Source: an uncultured Oscillospiraceae bacterium (GTDB lineage: Bacteria > Bacillota > Clostridia > Oscillospirales > Oscillospiraceae). Taken from it: DNA of 34,556 nucleotides. Both the position numbers and the translations under genes were made by a program. This document shows, one piece after another, positions 16,577 through 24,277 of the stretch; the first letter of the stretch is position 1, and every line of letters starts with the position of its first letter. The DNA lies in NCBI GenBank assembly GCA_951801655.1, contig CATONV010000024.1, positions 1-34,556 of the forward strand, in the 5' to 3' direction. The notes below the pieces were generated by a model. That model was not told where the DNA came from and did not search any database. It was given only the letters and a program-made list of their open reading frames with translations.

Positions 16577-18133
16577 TTACAGTGTATAGGGCTTGATTTT
16601 GCGCACCACGTCCAGAATGGTGCCGTCCCGGGCCTCCAGCACGGCGACGACTTTGTCCTCCCACTCCAGGTTGTCGGGCCGGCCTACCAGAGAGTAGGCT
16701 TTTTCCTTGAGCTCCTCGACGGTCACGTGGGGGATGCCTGCCTCGTCCAAACACTGGATCAGGTCGGGGCGCAGAGGGTTGACAGCGATGCCGCAGTCGG
16801 TGACCAGCACGTCCACGCAGTCGCCGGGGGTGGTGACGGTGACCACATGCTCGCACACGGTGGCCATTCTTCCGCGGACCAACGGGGTGACGATGATACA
16901 CACCTTACTCCCCGCCGCCGTGTCCGGGTGGCCGCCGGGGGCGCCCCGGAGGACACCGTCGGAGCCGGTGAGGACGTTGACATTGAAGCCGGTGTCGATC
17001 TCTAACGCGGCCAGCACCACAAAGTCCAGCTTGTTCACAAAGGCCCCCTTGTTGGCGGGGTTAGCGTACTGGCTGGCGGACATCTCGAAGTGGTTAGGGG
17101 TGCGGTGGATGGAGTTCACCGCGTCCAGGTCGAAGTCCTGCACGTCGATGACCTTGCCCACCTTGCCCTTGCGGAGAAGCTCCACCATGGGTCCGCAGAT
17201 GCCGCCGATGGCCCAGCCCATTTTGATGTTCCTCTCGTCCATATACTTCTCCAGGAACAGGTTGGCGGCGAGGGAAGGCCCGCCCACCCCGGTCTGGAAG
17301 GAGAAGCCCTCCTGAAACCAGGGGGTGGAGGCGATCACCTTGGCTACGTTTTCCGCCATCATCAGGTCCCGGGGGTTCTGGGAGATGCGGGCGGCGGCGG
17401 AGGCAATCTTCTTCGGGTTGCCGATGGAGTCCACCACCACAACGGTGTCCACGTCGATGGCCTCTACGCTGGCGGGAAAGTTGGGGAAGTCCACCAGGCA
17501 GTCGGTGACCACCACCACGTGGTCGGCGTACTTGGCGTCGGTCATGGCGTAGCCCATGGAGCCGCAGTCGGACTTGCCGCCCACGCCCCGGCAGTTGCCT
17601 ACGCAGTCGCTGGTGGGGGCGGCGATAAAGGCGATGTCAATGTGAACCTCGCCCCCCTCGATGGCCCGAGGCCGGCCCCCGTGGGAGCGGATGATGGCGG
17701 GGGTTTTCAGCTTACCGGCGGACACCACCTCGCCCATCCGTCCCCGGATGCCGGAGGTCTGGATGCCCACCACCTTGCCCGCCTCGATGTAGTCGGCGAT
17801 AGGGTCGTGGGCGGCGCCCAGGCTGGAGGCGGCGATGGTCAGGTTATCCAGTCCCAGCTCCTCGATGGCGGCCTGCATCACCATATTCACCACATAGTCC
17901 CCGTCCCGGAGGTGGTGGTGGAAGGAGAAGGTCATGCCGCTCTTTGCCCCGCAGTCCCGCAGAGCCTGGACGATGGAGTCCACGAGCTTGCTCTCTCGGG
18001 GCGTTTCGTAACGCCGGGTACGGGGGGCGGCTTTTTGGATGTACTTGCCGTCCATGTAATTCTTGCCTTGGTAGACCTCCTTGCCGCTGGTCAGCAAAAA
18101 GTCAGGGATTTCTCTCCCTACTGAATTTATCAT
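16577..18133 (-). CDS. citF: Citrate lyase alpha subunit (citrate:acetyl-ACP transferase)
   Basis: CitF exchanges the acetyl group on the acyl carrier CitD for citrate, giving citryl-ACP and acetate. The approximately 518-residue protein begins MINSVGREIPD and has the family's KSGMTFSFHHHLRDGDYV segment near residue 70, HGGRPRAIEGGEVHID (about 158-173), GYAMTDAKYADHVVVVTD, and a C-terminal LVTDCGIAVNP block. An upstream ATG exists at 18148, but AGGAGG lies between the two and fits only the start at 18133. It follows citE across a 55-nt gap with a long hairpin, and precedes citC by 13 nt. Length and motifs are normal. Confidence 0.95.
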   Translation of the reverse strand: MINSVGREIPDFLLTSGKEVYQGKNYMDGKYIQKAAPRTRRYETPRESKLVDSIVQALRDCGAKSGMTFSFHHHLRDGDYVVNMVMQAAIEELGLDNLTIAASSLGAAHDPIADYIEAGKVVGIQTSGIRGRMGEVVSAGKLKTPAIIRSHGGRPRAIEGGEVHIDIAFIAAPTSDCVGNCRGVGGKSDCGSMGYAMTDAKYADHVVVVTDCLVDFPNFPASVEAIDVDTVVVVDSIGNPKKIASAAARISQNPRDLMMAENVAKVIASTPWFQEGFSFQTGVGGPSLAANLFLEKYMDERNIKMGWAIGGICGPMVELLRKGKVGKVIDVQDFDLDAVNSIHRTPNHFEMSASQYANPANKGAFVNKLDFVVLAALEIDTGFNVNVLTGSDGVLRGAPGGHPDTAAGSKVCIIVTPLVRGRMATVCEHVVTVTTPGDCVDVLVTDCGIAVNPLRPDLIQCLDEAGIPHVTVEELKEKAYSLVGRPDNLEWEDKVVAVLEARDGTILDVVRKIKPYTL

Positions 18134-18187
18134 AAAAACCCTCCTCATAGGCTCATACTTAAAGGGATAGCATTAAAGTTCTTTTTG

Positions 18188-18215
18188 GTTACTTTTTCTT
18201 TCAAGAAAAAGTAAC
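18188..18215. repeat. 13-bp perfect inverted repeat between citE and citF
   Basis: GTTACTTTTTCTT and AAGAAAAAGTAAC form a perfect stem with a 2-nt spacer, ending one base before the citE stop. There is no T run on the minus strand, so it is more likely an mRNA-stability or processing element, or a dispersed intergenic palindrome, than a full terminator. Similar AAGAAAAAGTAAC palindromes are, from memory, common between genes in related genomes. Confidence 0.6.
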
Positions 18216-19130
18216 TCATACCAAGTCCCCCTCATACATGCCGCAGGCCTGGGCCAGCCGGAGGGTGCGCTCCGCGCCGGGCAGGAAGGCGATGTCTATC
18301 ATTTTGCCGTCCACTGTGAACACGCCCAGACCTTTCGCCGCATTCTCCCGGATGGCCCGGACGATCTTCTCCGCCTGGATGACCTCTTTCTCGGTGGGGG
18401 CGAAGACCTCATGGACGAAGCGAATCTGTTTGGGGTTGATGAGACTCTTGCCGTCAAAGCCCATGGCCTTGTTTTGGCGGACCTCTGCCTCAAAGCCTTC
18501 CTGATCGTCCAGGTTGGTGAACACGGTGTCAAAGCACTGGATACCCGCCGCCCGGGCTGCCAGCAGCATCTGGCCCCGTGCGAAAAGCATATCCACACCG
18601 TCGTACTGGGGGGTGGTCTGCATACACTTGCGAAAATCGCCGCCGGAAATAGCCACGCCGAACATCCGATTGGAGGCGGAGCAGATTTCATAGGCGTTGA
18701 GAATGCCCTTGGGACTCTCCAGGGCGGCCATGAGGAGGGTGCGGCCCACTTCCACGCCAAACTCCTCCTCAGCCTCCTCCACCGCTTTCTCCACAGTGTG
18801 GACATCCTGGGCACTCTCGCACTTGGCGATGCGGATACCGTCGGCCCCACCGGCCACACACACCCGGATGTCCTCCTGCCAGTGGGGGGTGTCCAGGCCG
18901 TTAATCCGGACGATGACCTCGGTGTCGCCGTAGTCCACTGTTTTTAGGGCGTGGTACAGGGAGAAGCGGGCGGCGTCCTTCTGGTTCTCGGCCACCGCGT
19001 CCTCCAGGTCCAGCATGATGGAGTCGCAGCCGTAGATGTAGGCGTCCTTGATGAGGCCGGGCTTCTGGGCGTTCATGAACATCATGGTCCGGCGCAGCCG
19101 GAACCGCTCGGGTCTTGGACGAGGGATCAT
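18216..19130 (-). CDS. citE: Citrate lyase beta subunit (citryl-ACP lyase)
   Basis: CitE cleaves citryl-ACP into oxaloacetate and acetyl-ACP. The approximately 304-residue protein is a HpcH/HpaI-type TIM barrel. After the start, RRTMMFMNAQKPGLIKDA and DSIMLDLEDAVAENQKD (about residues 37-53) carry the conserved metal and substrate site region. VIVRINGLDTPH and DGIRIAKCES follow, then MAALESPKGILNAYEI and a GFDGKSLINPKQI motif near residue 235. The ATG at 19130 overlaps the citD stop by 4 nt (ATGA). The upstream in-frame ATG inside citD is not needed. All key motifs are present. Confidence 0.95.
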   Translation of the reverse strand: MIPRPRPERFRLRRTMMFMNAQKPGLIKDAYIYGCDSIMLDLEDAVAENQKDAARFSLYHALKTVDYGDTEVIVRINGLDTPHWQEDIRVCVAGGADGIRIAKCESAQDVHTVEKAVEEAEEEFGVEVGRTLLMAALESPKGILNAYEICSASNRMFGVAISGGDFRKCMQTTPQYDGVDMLFARGQMLLAARAAGIQCFDTVFTNLDDQEGFEAEVRQNKAMGFDGKSLINPKQIRFVHEVFAPTEKEVIQAEKIVRAIRENAAKGLGVFTVDGKMIDIAFLPGAERTLRLAQACGMYEGDLV

Positions 19131-19429
19131 CTTATCGCACCTCCCCAGGGGATATTGGCCGCCGACTGGCCGCAGGAGCGGAACACCGCGCACTCCACCC
19201 TCGCCTTGAGGGTACAGTCCAGCGCCCCCTTGTCCACCACGGTCACCCGGGCGTTTTTGACCTCCAGTCTCTCCAGTGTCTCCAGCACCGTGGCCTTGAT
19301 CTGCCGGCCGTACTGGTTCATCACGCTGCTGGTGAGGGACAGCTCAATGCCGCCCTCCCCCGGCTCCACTGTCACCTGGGCGTCACTGGACTCCAGTGTC
19401 CCGGCAATGGCGGGTTTTGCAATCTCCAT
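19127..19429 (-). CDS. citD: Citrate lyase acyl carrier protein (gamma subunit)
   Basis: This 100-residue protein carries the phosphoribosyl-dephospho-CoA prosthetic group on a serine. The signature AGTLESSDAQVTVEP at residues 9-23 places the modified residue at Ser14, followed by GGIELSLTSSVMNQYG, both typical of CitD. AGGAGGTATCGCAT precedes the ATG at 19429; a longer in-frame extension lacks a ribosome site. It is the first gene of the citrate-lyase operon and overlaps citE by 4 nt. Confidence 0.94.
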   Translation of the reverse strand: MEIAKPAIAGTLESSDAQVTVEPGEGGIELSLTSSVMNQYGRQIKATVLETLERLEVKNARVTVVDKGALDCTLKARVECAVFRSCGQSAANIPWGGAIR

Positions 19430-19463
19430 ATGCGATACCTCCTTATTTGTGCTTGGTGCAGCT

Positions 19464-19492
19464 ATCGTATCACGGAGTCTTATTAAGTTCAA
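19464..19492 (-). promoter_or_regulatory. Probable promoter of the citDEFC-XG operon
   Basis: On the minus strand TTGAAC (19487-19492) and TACGAT (19464-19469) are 17 nt apart. The weak -10 box fits a gene that needs an activator, such as the divergent LysR protein. The AT-rich stretch 19480-19545 between the two promoters would hold its binding sites. Confidence 0.55.
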
Positions 19493-19546
19493 ATATATAA
19501 TTTATTGTTTTATAATAACTTTAACACTATGAATAAGCCTTTTTTC

Positions 19547-19574
19547 TTGACATTAAAAATGTATCTGTTATGAT
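19547..19574 (+). promoter_or_regulatory. Promoter of the LysR-type regulator
   Basis: TTGACA (19547-19552) is followed 16 nt later by TATGAT (19569-19574). The AAGAGGGGG ribosome site and the ATG at 19636 follow. It diverges from the citD promoter about 55 nt away. Confidence 0.75.
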
Positions 19575-19635
19575 AAATAAAAGCTATACCCTATGTCTTT
19601 CGGTCACTCTGCAAAAAAAGAGGGGGCGTTTTTCT

Positions 19636-20553
19636 ATGAACCTGAAACAGGCCCATTATATCCGGACTGTCGCCCGGGAGGGCGGGATCACAGCAGCAGC
19701 GAAAAAGCTGCATATCAGCCAACCTTCTCTCAGTCAGATGCTCAAACAAGTGGAGGGGGAACTGGGTGTGGCTTTGTTTGACCGAAGCGTTTCCCCCTTT
19801 CGGTTGACTTTTGCAGGAGAAAAGTACATGCAGGCCGCTGAGATCATTCTCCAGACGGACGACCGGTTGAGACGAGAGATTCAGGAGATTAAGGATGAGA
19901 ACAGCGGGCGGCTCCGGCTGGGGATCAGCGTTCAGCGTGCCATGCAGGTTCTGCCCCTGGCCATGCCCTGGTTTGCCGCTCAATTTCCCTATGTCACCCT
20001 GGAGATTACCGAACGGGGCAGCGCCCACCTGGAGGAGCTGGTCCGGACAGGGGAGGTGGATCTGGCTTTGGCGGCCCTGGAGTCAGTCGGCTCAAATCTG
20101 ACTTATGATTTGATTGAGAGGGAGGTCATCGGCGTTCTGGCTGGAGGAAAATCTCAGCTGGCCCTCCGTTACCCCAGCGGCACCGCCATCACCCTGGACA
20201 TGGCGGCGAAGGACACCTTTATCAGCCTGAAGGAGGGACATAGCGTCCGGGTGGTGCAGGATGTCCTGTTCCGCCGCTATGAGCTGGAGCCGAACATTCT
20301 GCTGGAAACCGACTCTCTGGAGGTGGCCCGGCGGGTGGCCCTGGGGACCGGCAGCTGTATGCTGTGCTCTAACATCTTTGTGGACGACAGGGTGCGGAGA
20401 ATGGGGGGCTTTTACCCACTTCGCGACTATGAAAACCACCGGCATTTTTACGCCTGTTACCGGAAGCAGGGACATCAGCTCAAATATGCTGGGGAATTTA
20501 TCCGGATTGTATCCCAGGTGCTGGAGCAAAAGGCGCTGTCAGCCGAGCTGTGA
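19636..20553 (+). CDS. LysR-family regulator of the citrate-lyase operon
   Basis: This 305-residue protein has the LysR winged-helix domain at residues 1-60, with ITAAAKKLHISQPSLSQMLK (about 18-37) as the HTH and LGVALFDRS after it. The type-2 periplasmic-like effector domain begins near 90 (SGRLRLGISVQRAM). AAGAGGGGG precedes the ATG at 19636; an upstream in-frame ATG (19570) overlaps the promoter and is unlikely. Divergent placement 206 nt from citD strongly suggests it controls citrate-lyase expression, as CitR-like LysR proteins do in other bacteria. The inducer cannot be read from the sequence. Confidence 0.9.
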   Translation: MNLKQAHYIRTVAREGGITAAAKKLHISQPSLSQMLKQVEGELGVALFDRSVSPFRLTFAGEKYMQAAEIILQTDDRLRREIQEIKDENSGRLRLGISVQRAMQVLPLAMPWFAAQFPYVTLEITERGSAHLEELVRTGEVDLALAALESVGSNLTYDLIEREVIGVLAGGKSQLALRYPSGTAITLDMAAKDTFISLKEGHSVRVVQDVLFRRYELEPNILLETDSLEVARRVALGTGSCMLCSNIFVDDRVRRMGGFYPLRDYENHRHFYACYRKQGHQLKYAGEFIRIVSQVLEQKALSAEL

Positions 20554-20639
20554 GATATCACTGGATCAGAGGTATATTTCCTCCCCATGGGTCATAGGGA
20601 CGGGCCGGCGCGGAATAGGGTAGAGAGGAGGTGTTGATC

Positions 20640-20840
20640 ATGCTGTCGCCTGTGATTTACCTGATGATGAATGGTCTGTTCTTTACTCTGCGCCTGTCCG
20701 GGGGAGGCGGGTCCTTTCCCCGTCCGCTGAAGGCGGCGGAGGAGAAGGAGTATCTGGAACGCTGCGCCCAGGGAGATTTGGAGGCACGGAATATCCTTGT
20801 GGAGCACAACCTGCGTCTGGTGGCGCACATTGTAAAGAAG
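20640..20840 (+). pseudogene. sigK: Sigma-K gene, 5' segment interrupted by a skin-type element
   Basis: The 67 codons from ATG 20640 (GAGGAGG 8 nt upstream) encode a hydrophobic pro-sequence (residues about 5-25), FPRPL, then [19 protein letters not shown] and the sigma region 2 start [16 protein letters not shown]. This matches mother-cell sigma-K from start to the classic split point. After 20840 the frame runs for 35 unrelated codons to TGA at 20946-20948. In sporulating Firmicutes the gene is restored when the intervening element is excised in the mother cell. The continuation, YYAQTGDQDDLIS, is at 29922 in the right frame. The pro-sequence implies SpoIVFB-type processing. No convincing sigma-E/K promoter was found upstream. 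Confidence 0.9.
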
Positions 20841-22464
20841 GGGTACAGCGGAAGGAAGGGGTTTCCCGGTCAAAAACGGCCTCCCAGGGGCCGCCGAATT
20901 TTAAGCAGATATCCAGACGCAGCACCCCTTTGGTGCTGCCTTTTTTGACCACAATCTTGTCTAAAATGGTTGTAACAAGGGTGGAATTGATCCCGTTTTG
21001 AAAGGTCAGCTCCTGTTCCAGCGCCGACCGGATCTCCTCCAGCTGCTCCGCCGTCCGTCTGCCCCTTTCCGCCTCCGCTTGGAGTGATGTCCGCTTCTCC
21101 TCTAAAGTCCGGAGCTGCTCGTTAAAGCCGTCGTTGCGCTGCTTGAACTCCGCCGTGGAGATGACGCCCTCAATGCTCATCTCCAGCAGGCGGTCTTTTT
21201 TTGCCTGGATGGAGGACAGGTCGTCCGCGATGCGCCGAAGGTCCTGGGCGTAGTCGTACTCATCCGGGACGGCTTGGAGAACAGTCACCACCGCGTCGAT
21301 GACGGCCTGCTTATTCTGAGTCAGTCGGTTAAAGACGTCCGCCATGATCTGGTCCAGTTCTGCCGTCTTCAACTGCGGGGCGGAGCAGGCCGCCCGGCCC
21401 TGGTTCCGGTATACTCGACATTGCCAGACCTCCTTGGCCCCTTTGGCGCTTTTCAGTACCTGCCGGTGGAAGCTGGTTCCATGCTCCTCACAGATAATCT
21501 TGCCACTGTAGGGGTAGCGGTTGTGGAACTCGGCGGCGCTCTGGTGCTGTCTCATCTGCCGGCTGCGCCGCTTGTAGAGGGCGTTGGCCCGGTTCCACAG
21601 CTCCTCAGAGACGATGGCCGGGACGGAAGGATCGGGATACGTGACCCACTCGCTTTCATCCAGAAAGATTTTTCGTTTGCTGCGGTAGTCTACCGTTTGA
21701 CTCTTGTTGGCGCAGTACCATCCTTTGTATTTGGGGTTGCAGAGGATGTGGCGGATGGTCAAAACATTGAAGGCATTGCCCTTTCGGCTGGTAAAGCCCT
21801 CGTCGTAGAGAAGCTGTGAGATGCGGCGGATGCCCATCTGCTGATTGGCGTAGAGGTGGAAGATCCGCCGCACCACCTGGGCCTCCTCCTCGTTAATGGT
21901 CAGTACACAGTCCTTTTTGTCGTACCCCCACAGCTTGTCATTGCCCAGCACATGGCCGTTTTTGATGGCCTGGCGGAAGCCGAATTTCAGCCTCTCGGAC
22001 AGCTTGCGCACCTCGTCCTGGGCTACGCCTGCCATAACCACCAGCCGGAATTCGCTGTCGCTGTCCAGGGTGTTGATGTTGTCGTTCTGGAACAGCACCC
22101 CTACGTCGTGCTCCAGCAGCTCCTGGGTGTATTGGATGCTGTCCAGGGTGGAGCGGGAAAAGCGGGAGATTTCCTTGGTAATGATAAAGTCGAACCGCCC
22201 GGCTTTGGCGTCCGCTATCATCCGGTTGAAGCTGTCCCGCTTTTTGGTGCTGGTGCCGGAAATGCCCTCGTCCACATAGCCTTGGACGTAGGTCCAATTT
22301 GGCTTTTCCTGAATGAATTGTGTGTAATACTGCACTTGATTTTCCAGGCTGTTGATCTGCTCGTCTTTGTCGGTGGAGACCCGGGCGTAGAAGGTCACCC
22401 GCAGGGGCAGGTCGAAGATGGTCTTTCCGTTTCGCATCTCGTGGCGTATCTGAAGCACGTTCAT
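20683..22464 (-). CDS. Large serine recombinase of the sigK element (SpoIVCA-like)
   Basis: This 593-residue protein has the serine resolvase catalytic domain at the start ([12 protein letters not shown], nucleophile Ser30; [19 protein letters not shown]). A recombinase domain follows ([21 protein letters not shown]), then a zinc-ribbon region with CEEHGTSF...CRVYRNQ...C, and a coiled coil (about 430-500). Its role is to integrate or excise the element at sigK, like SpoIVCA. It ends across the attachment site: residues from about 543 on are encoded by the antisense of sigK, with the stop at 20683. In the excised circle the frame would instead continue 17 codons to a TGA at 29866-29868. AGGAGG lies 8 nt before the ATG at 22464. 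Confidence 0.93.
   Translation of the reverse strand: MNVLQIRHEMRNGKTIFDLPLRVTFYARVSTDKDEQINSLENQVQYYTQFIQEKPNWTYVQGYVDEGISGTSTKKRDSFNRMIADAKAGRFDFIITKEISRFSRSTLDSIQYTQELLEHDVGVLFQNDNINTLDSDSEFRLVVMAGVAQDEVRKLSERLKFGFRQAIKNGHVLGNDKLWGYDKKDCVLTINEEEAQVVRRIFHLYANQQMGIRRISQLLYDEGFTSRKGNAFNVLTIRHILCNPKYKGWYCANKSQTVDYRSKRKIFLDESEWVTYPDPSVPAIVSEELWNRANALYKRRSRQMRQHQSAAEFHNRYPYSGKIICEEHGTSFHRQVLKSAKGAKEVWQCRVYRNQGRAACSAPQLKTAELDQIMADVFNRLTQNKQAVIDAVVTVLQAVPDEYDYAQDLRRIADDLSSIQAKKDRLLEMSIEGVISTAEFKQRNDGFNEQLRTLEEKRTSLQAEAERGRRTAEQLEEIRSALEQELTFQNGINSTLVTTILDKIVVKKGSTKGVLRLDICLKFGGPWEAVFDRETPSFRCTPSLQCAPPDAGCAPQGYSVPPNLPGRSVPDTPSPPPPSADGERTRLPRTGAE
20835..20840. other. Left attachment site of the sigK element (attL core)
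   Basis: AAGAAG at the sigK break aligns with AAAAAG at 29916-29921. The shared AAG (20838-20840 and 29919-29921) is the smallest core consistent with in-frame restoration, and the exact crossover may lie a few bases left. This reading rests on sigK protein continuity, not on a known consensus. Confidence 0.7.
20919..20946 (+). terminator. Terminator-like hairpin just inside the element, on the sigK strand
   Basis: GCAGCACC (20919-20926) pairs with GGTGCTGC (20932-20939) and is followed by a run of T. It lies inside the antisense of the recombinase coding region. On the plus strand it would stop transcripts of the unexcised sigK gene near the false stop codon. Confidence 0.5.
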
Positions 22465-22470
22465 GTCCTC

Positions 22471-22632
22471 TCACCTCCTGGGCGGGCGTATGGGGGAGTG
22501 AAAAAACTCCGGGAAGTCTGTTGCGGAATGAGCCAAATCCATCGCCCTAAAATAGGTGGAATCTGTGATAAGACCAAGGGAACGGACGTGGCCCAGCAGG
22601 ACGCAGACCAGTTCTCGCTGTGCTTTTTCCAA
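22471..22632 (-). CDS. Small protein coupled to the recombinase (candidate directionality or accessory factor)
   Basis: This 53-codon ORF has a TTG start at 22632, with GAGGTG 7 nt upstream. It encodes MEKAQRELVCVLLGHVRSLG..., a mixed helical sequence with YFRAMDLAH and a basic end (PIRPPRR). It ends 6 nt before the recombinase ATG, and its last codons provide the recombinase ribosome site, so the two are translationally coupled. Small proteins located this way often act with large serine recombinases. I infer a recombination directionality or accessory role but recognise no family. The ORF is short, and confidence rests on spacing, RBS and coding-like sequence. Confidence 0.6.
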   Translation of the reverse strand: MEKAQRELVCVLLGHVRSLGLITDSTYFRAMDLAHSATDFPEFFHSPIRPPRR

Positions 22633-22669
22633 GCTGCATCACCTCATTTTATGGATATGTTTGGGGGAC

Positions 22670-22701
22670 AAAAAAATGCCGGTCAGATGATCTGGCCGGC
22701 A
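22670..22701 (-). terminator. Strong terminator hairpin in the leader of the recombinase operon
   Basis: TGCCGG (22677-22682) pairs with CCGGCA (22696-22701), with an inner CAGA/TCTG stem. Seven T follow on the minus strand. It points at the recombinase genes. No minus-strand gene lies upstream to need it, so it acts either as an insulator against antisense transcription or as an attenuator of recombinase expression. Confidence 0.75.
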
Positions 22702-22739
22702 CTTATGGAAAAGAATAGAAAAAAGGGAGAGGCCCCAGC

Positions 22740-22768
22740 TTGAAACTACAGGATATTTGTGTTAGAAT
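22740..22768 (+). promoter_or_regulatory. Sigma-A promoter of the solute-binding protein / sensor kinase operon
   Basis: TTGAAA (22740-22745) and TAGAAT (22763-22768) are 17 nt apart, followed by GGAAGGAG and the ATG at 22810. It lies inside the sigK element, so cargo expression does not need a host promoter. Confidence 0.8.
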
Positions 22769-22809
22769 GACAAATGTTACCCGATAAAACGGAAGGAGAG
22801 CAGGTTTCT

Positions 22810-24273
22810 ATGAAACTTACCGGAGGATGGAAGCGACTTTTTTATGTGGGACTGGCGGCTGCGCTGATGTTTACGGCGGGCTGCGGGAGCAAAAGCCCCC
22901 TGGATCCGAAAAACCCGGTGTCCCTGACGGTGTGGCACTATTACAACGGTTCCCAGCAGACCGCCTTTGATGCGCTGGTGGAGGAGTTTAACGACACGGT
23001 AGGCCGGGAGAAGGGCATCTTTGTCCAGAGCTACTCCCAGGGTTCGGTGTCCGACCTGGAGACGGCGGTGCGGGACGCCATCAGCGGAAAGGTGGGCGCA
23101 CAGGCCATGCCGGATATTTTCTCCTCCTACGCCGACACCGCCTACGAGGTGGAGCAGGAGGGGGCGCTGGCCGACCTGTCCGCCTACCTGAGCAAGGAGG
23201 AGCTGGCGCTGTATGTGGACTCCTACATAGAGGAAGGCCGCATTGCCGCCGACGGCACCCTGCGCATTTTCCCCACGGCCAAGTCTACCGAGATCATGCT
23301 GGTGAATAAGACCGACTGGGAGCCCTTCGCCCAGGCCACGGGGGCGTCTCTGGAGGACCTGAAGACCATTGAGGGGGTGGCGTCCGCTGCCAAGGCCTAC
23401 TACGAGTGGACCGACGCCCGCACCCCCGATGTGCCCGGAGACGGGCGTGCTTTTTACGGCCGGGATGCCGTGGCCAACTACTTTATCATTGGTATGCAGC
23501 AGCTGGGCGTGGAGCTGTTCCAGGTGGAGAACGGGGAGCTGACCCTGAACGTCCCCAAGGAGGAACTCTACCGGCTGTGGGAGAACTACTATGTCCCCAC
23601 TGTGAAGGGCTATTTCGGGGCCTACGGAAAATTCCGCTCCGACGACGTGAAGACCGGAGACATCCTGGCCTATACCGGTTCCACCTCCTCTGCCATGTAC
23701 TTCCCCGACCAGGTGGAGAGGGACAGCGGCAGCTACTCCATTGAGTACGCCGTTATGCCCGCGCCGGTGTTTGAGGGCGGGCGCAGCTACGCCGTGCAGC
23801 AGGGGGCCGGCATGGTGGTCAGCAAGTCGGAGGAGCGCCGGGAGTACGCCGCTGTGGAGTTTTTGAAGTGGTTTACCCTGCCGGAGAACAACCTCCAGTT
23901 CGGCTGTGTGTCCGGCTATCTGCCGGTGCGCAAGCAGGCCGGCAGCGTGGAGCAGCTGGACAAGGTGATCGCGGAGAAGGGGCTGTCTGTGGCGCCCAAA
24001 ACCTACGACTGCCTGAGCGCCATCTTTGCTCAGATGGACGAGATGACTCTGTACACCAACAAGAGCTTTCAAAACGGCTCCGCGGCCAGAAAGGTACTGG
24101 AGTACAACCTGGCCGACCGGGCGGCGGCAGACCGGGAGGCGGTGACTGAGGCCATGGCCGGAGGCGCCGGGCTGGAGGAGGCTGCGGCCCCCTATGTGAC
24201 CCGGGAGGCGTTTGAGGCGTGGTACAGTGATTTCTGTCGTGCGCTGGACGCGGCGGTAAATGGGCAGGGATAG
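22810..24273 (+). CDS. Extracellular solute-binding lipoprotein paired with a sensor kinase
   Basis: This 487-residue protein begins with a lipoprotein signal (lipobox FTAGC, Cys25), then SLTVWHYYNGSQQTAFDALV, the start pattern of family-1 solute-binding proteins. VEEFNDTVGREKGIFV, MPDIFSSYADTAYE, and a late WFTLPENNLQFGCVSGYLPVR segment are also typical. Such proteins bind sugars or peptides for ABC importers. However, no permease or ATPase gene is nearby; the next gene 4 nt downstream is a hybrid sensor kinase. I infer a ligand-binding partner for that kinase rather than an uptake protein. GGAAGGAG precedes the ATG at 22810; the ORF upstream of that ATG is not translated from this site. The ligand is unknown. 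Confidence 0.9.
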   Translation: MKLTGGWKRLFYVGLAAALMFTAGCGSKSPLDPKNPVSLTVWHYYNGSQQTAFDALVEEFNDTVGREKGIFVQSYSQGSVSDLETAVRDAISGKVGAQAMPDIFSSYADTAYEVEQEGALADLSAYLSKEELALYVDSYIEEGRIAADGTLRIFPTAKSTEIMLVNKTDWEPFAQATGASLEDLKTIEGVASAAKAYYEWTDARTPDVPGDGRAFYGRDAVANYFIIGMQQLGVELFQVENGELTLNVPKEELYRLWENYYVPTVKGYFGAYGKFRSDDVKTGDILAYTGSTSSAMYFPDQVERDSGSYSIEYAVMPAPVFEGGRSYAVQQGAGMVVSKSEERREYAAVEFLKWFTLPENNLQFGCVSGYLPVRKQAGSVEQLDKVIAEKGLSVAPKTYDCLSAIFAQMDEMTLYTNKSFQNGSAARKVLEYNLADRAAADREAVTEAMAGGAGLEEAAAPYVTREAFEAWYSDFCRALDAAVNGQG

Positions 24274-24277
24274 TTTT

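Noticed and set aside
20554..20639. Sigma-E or sigma-K promoter before sigK
   Set aside because: CATAGGGA and GTATATTT resemble -10 elements only weakly, without a matching -35 at proper spacing.
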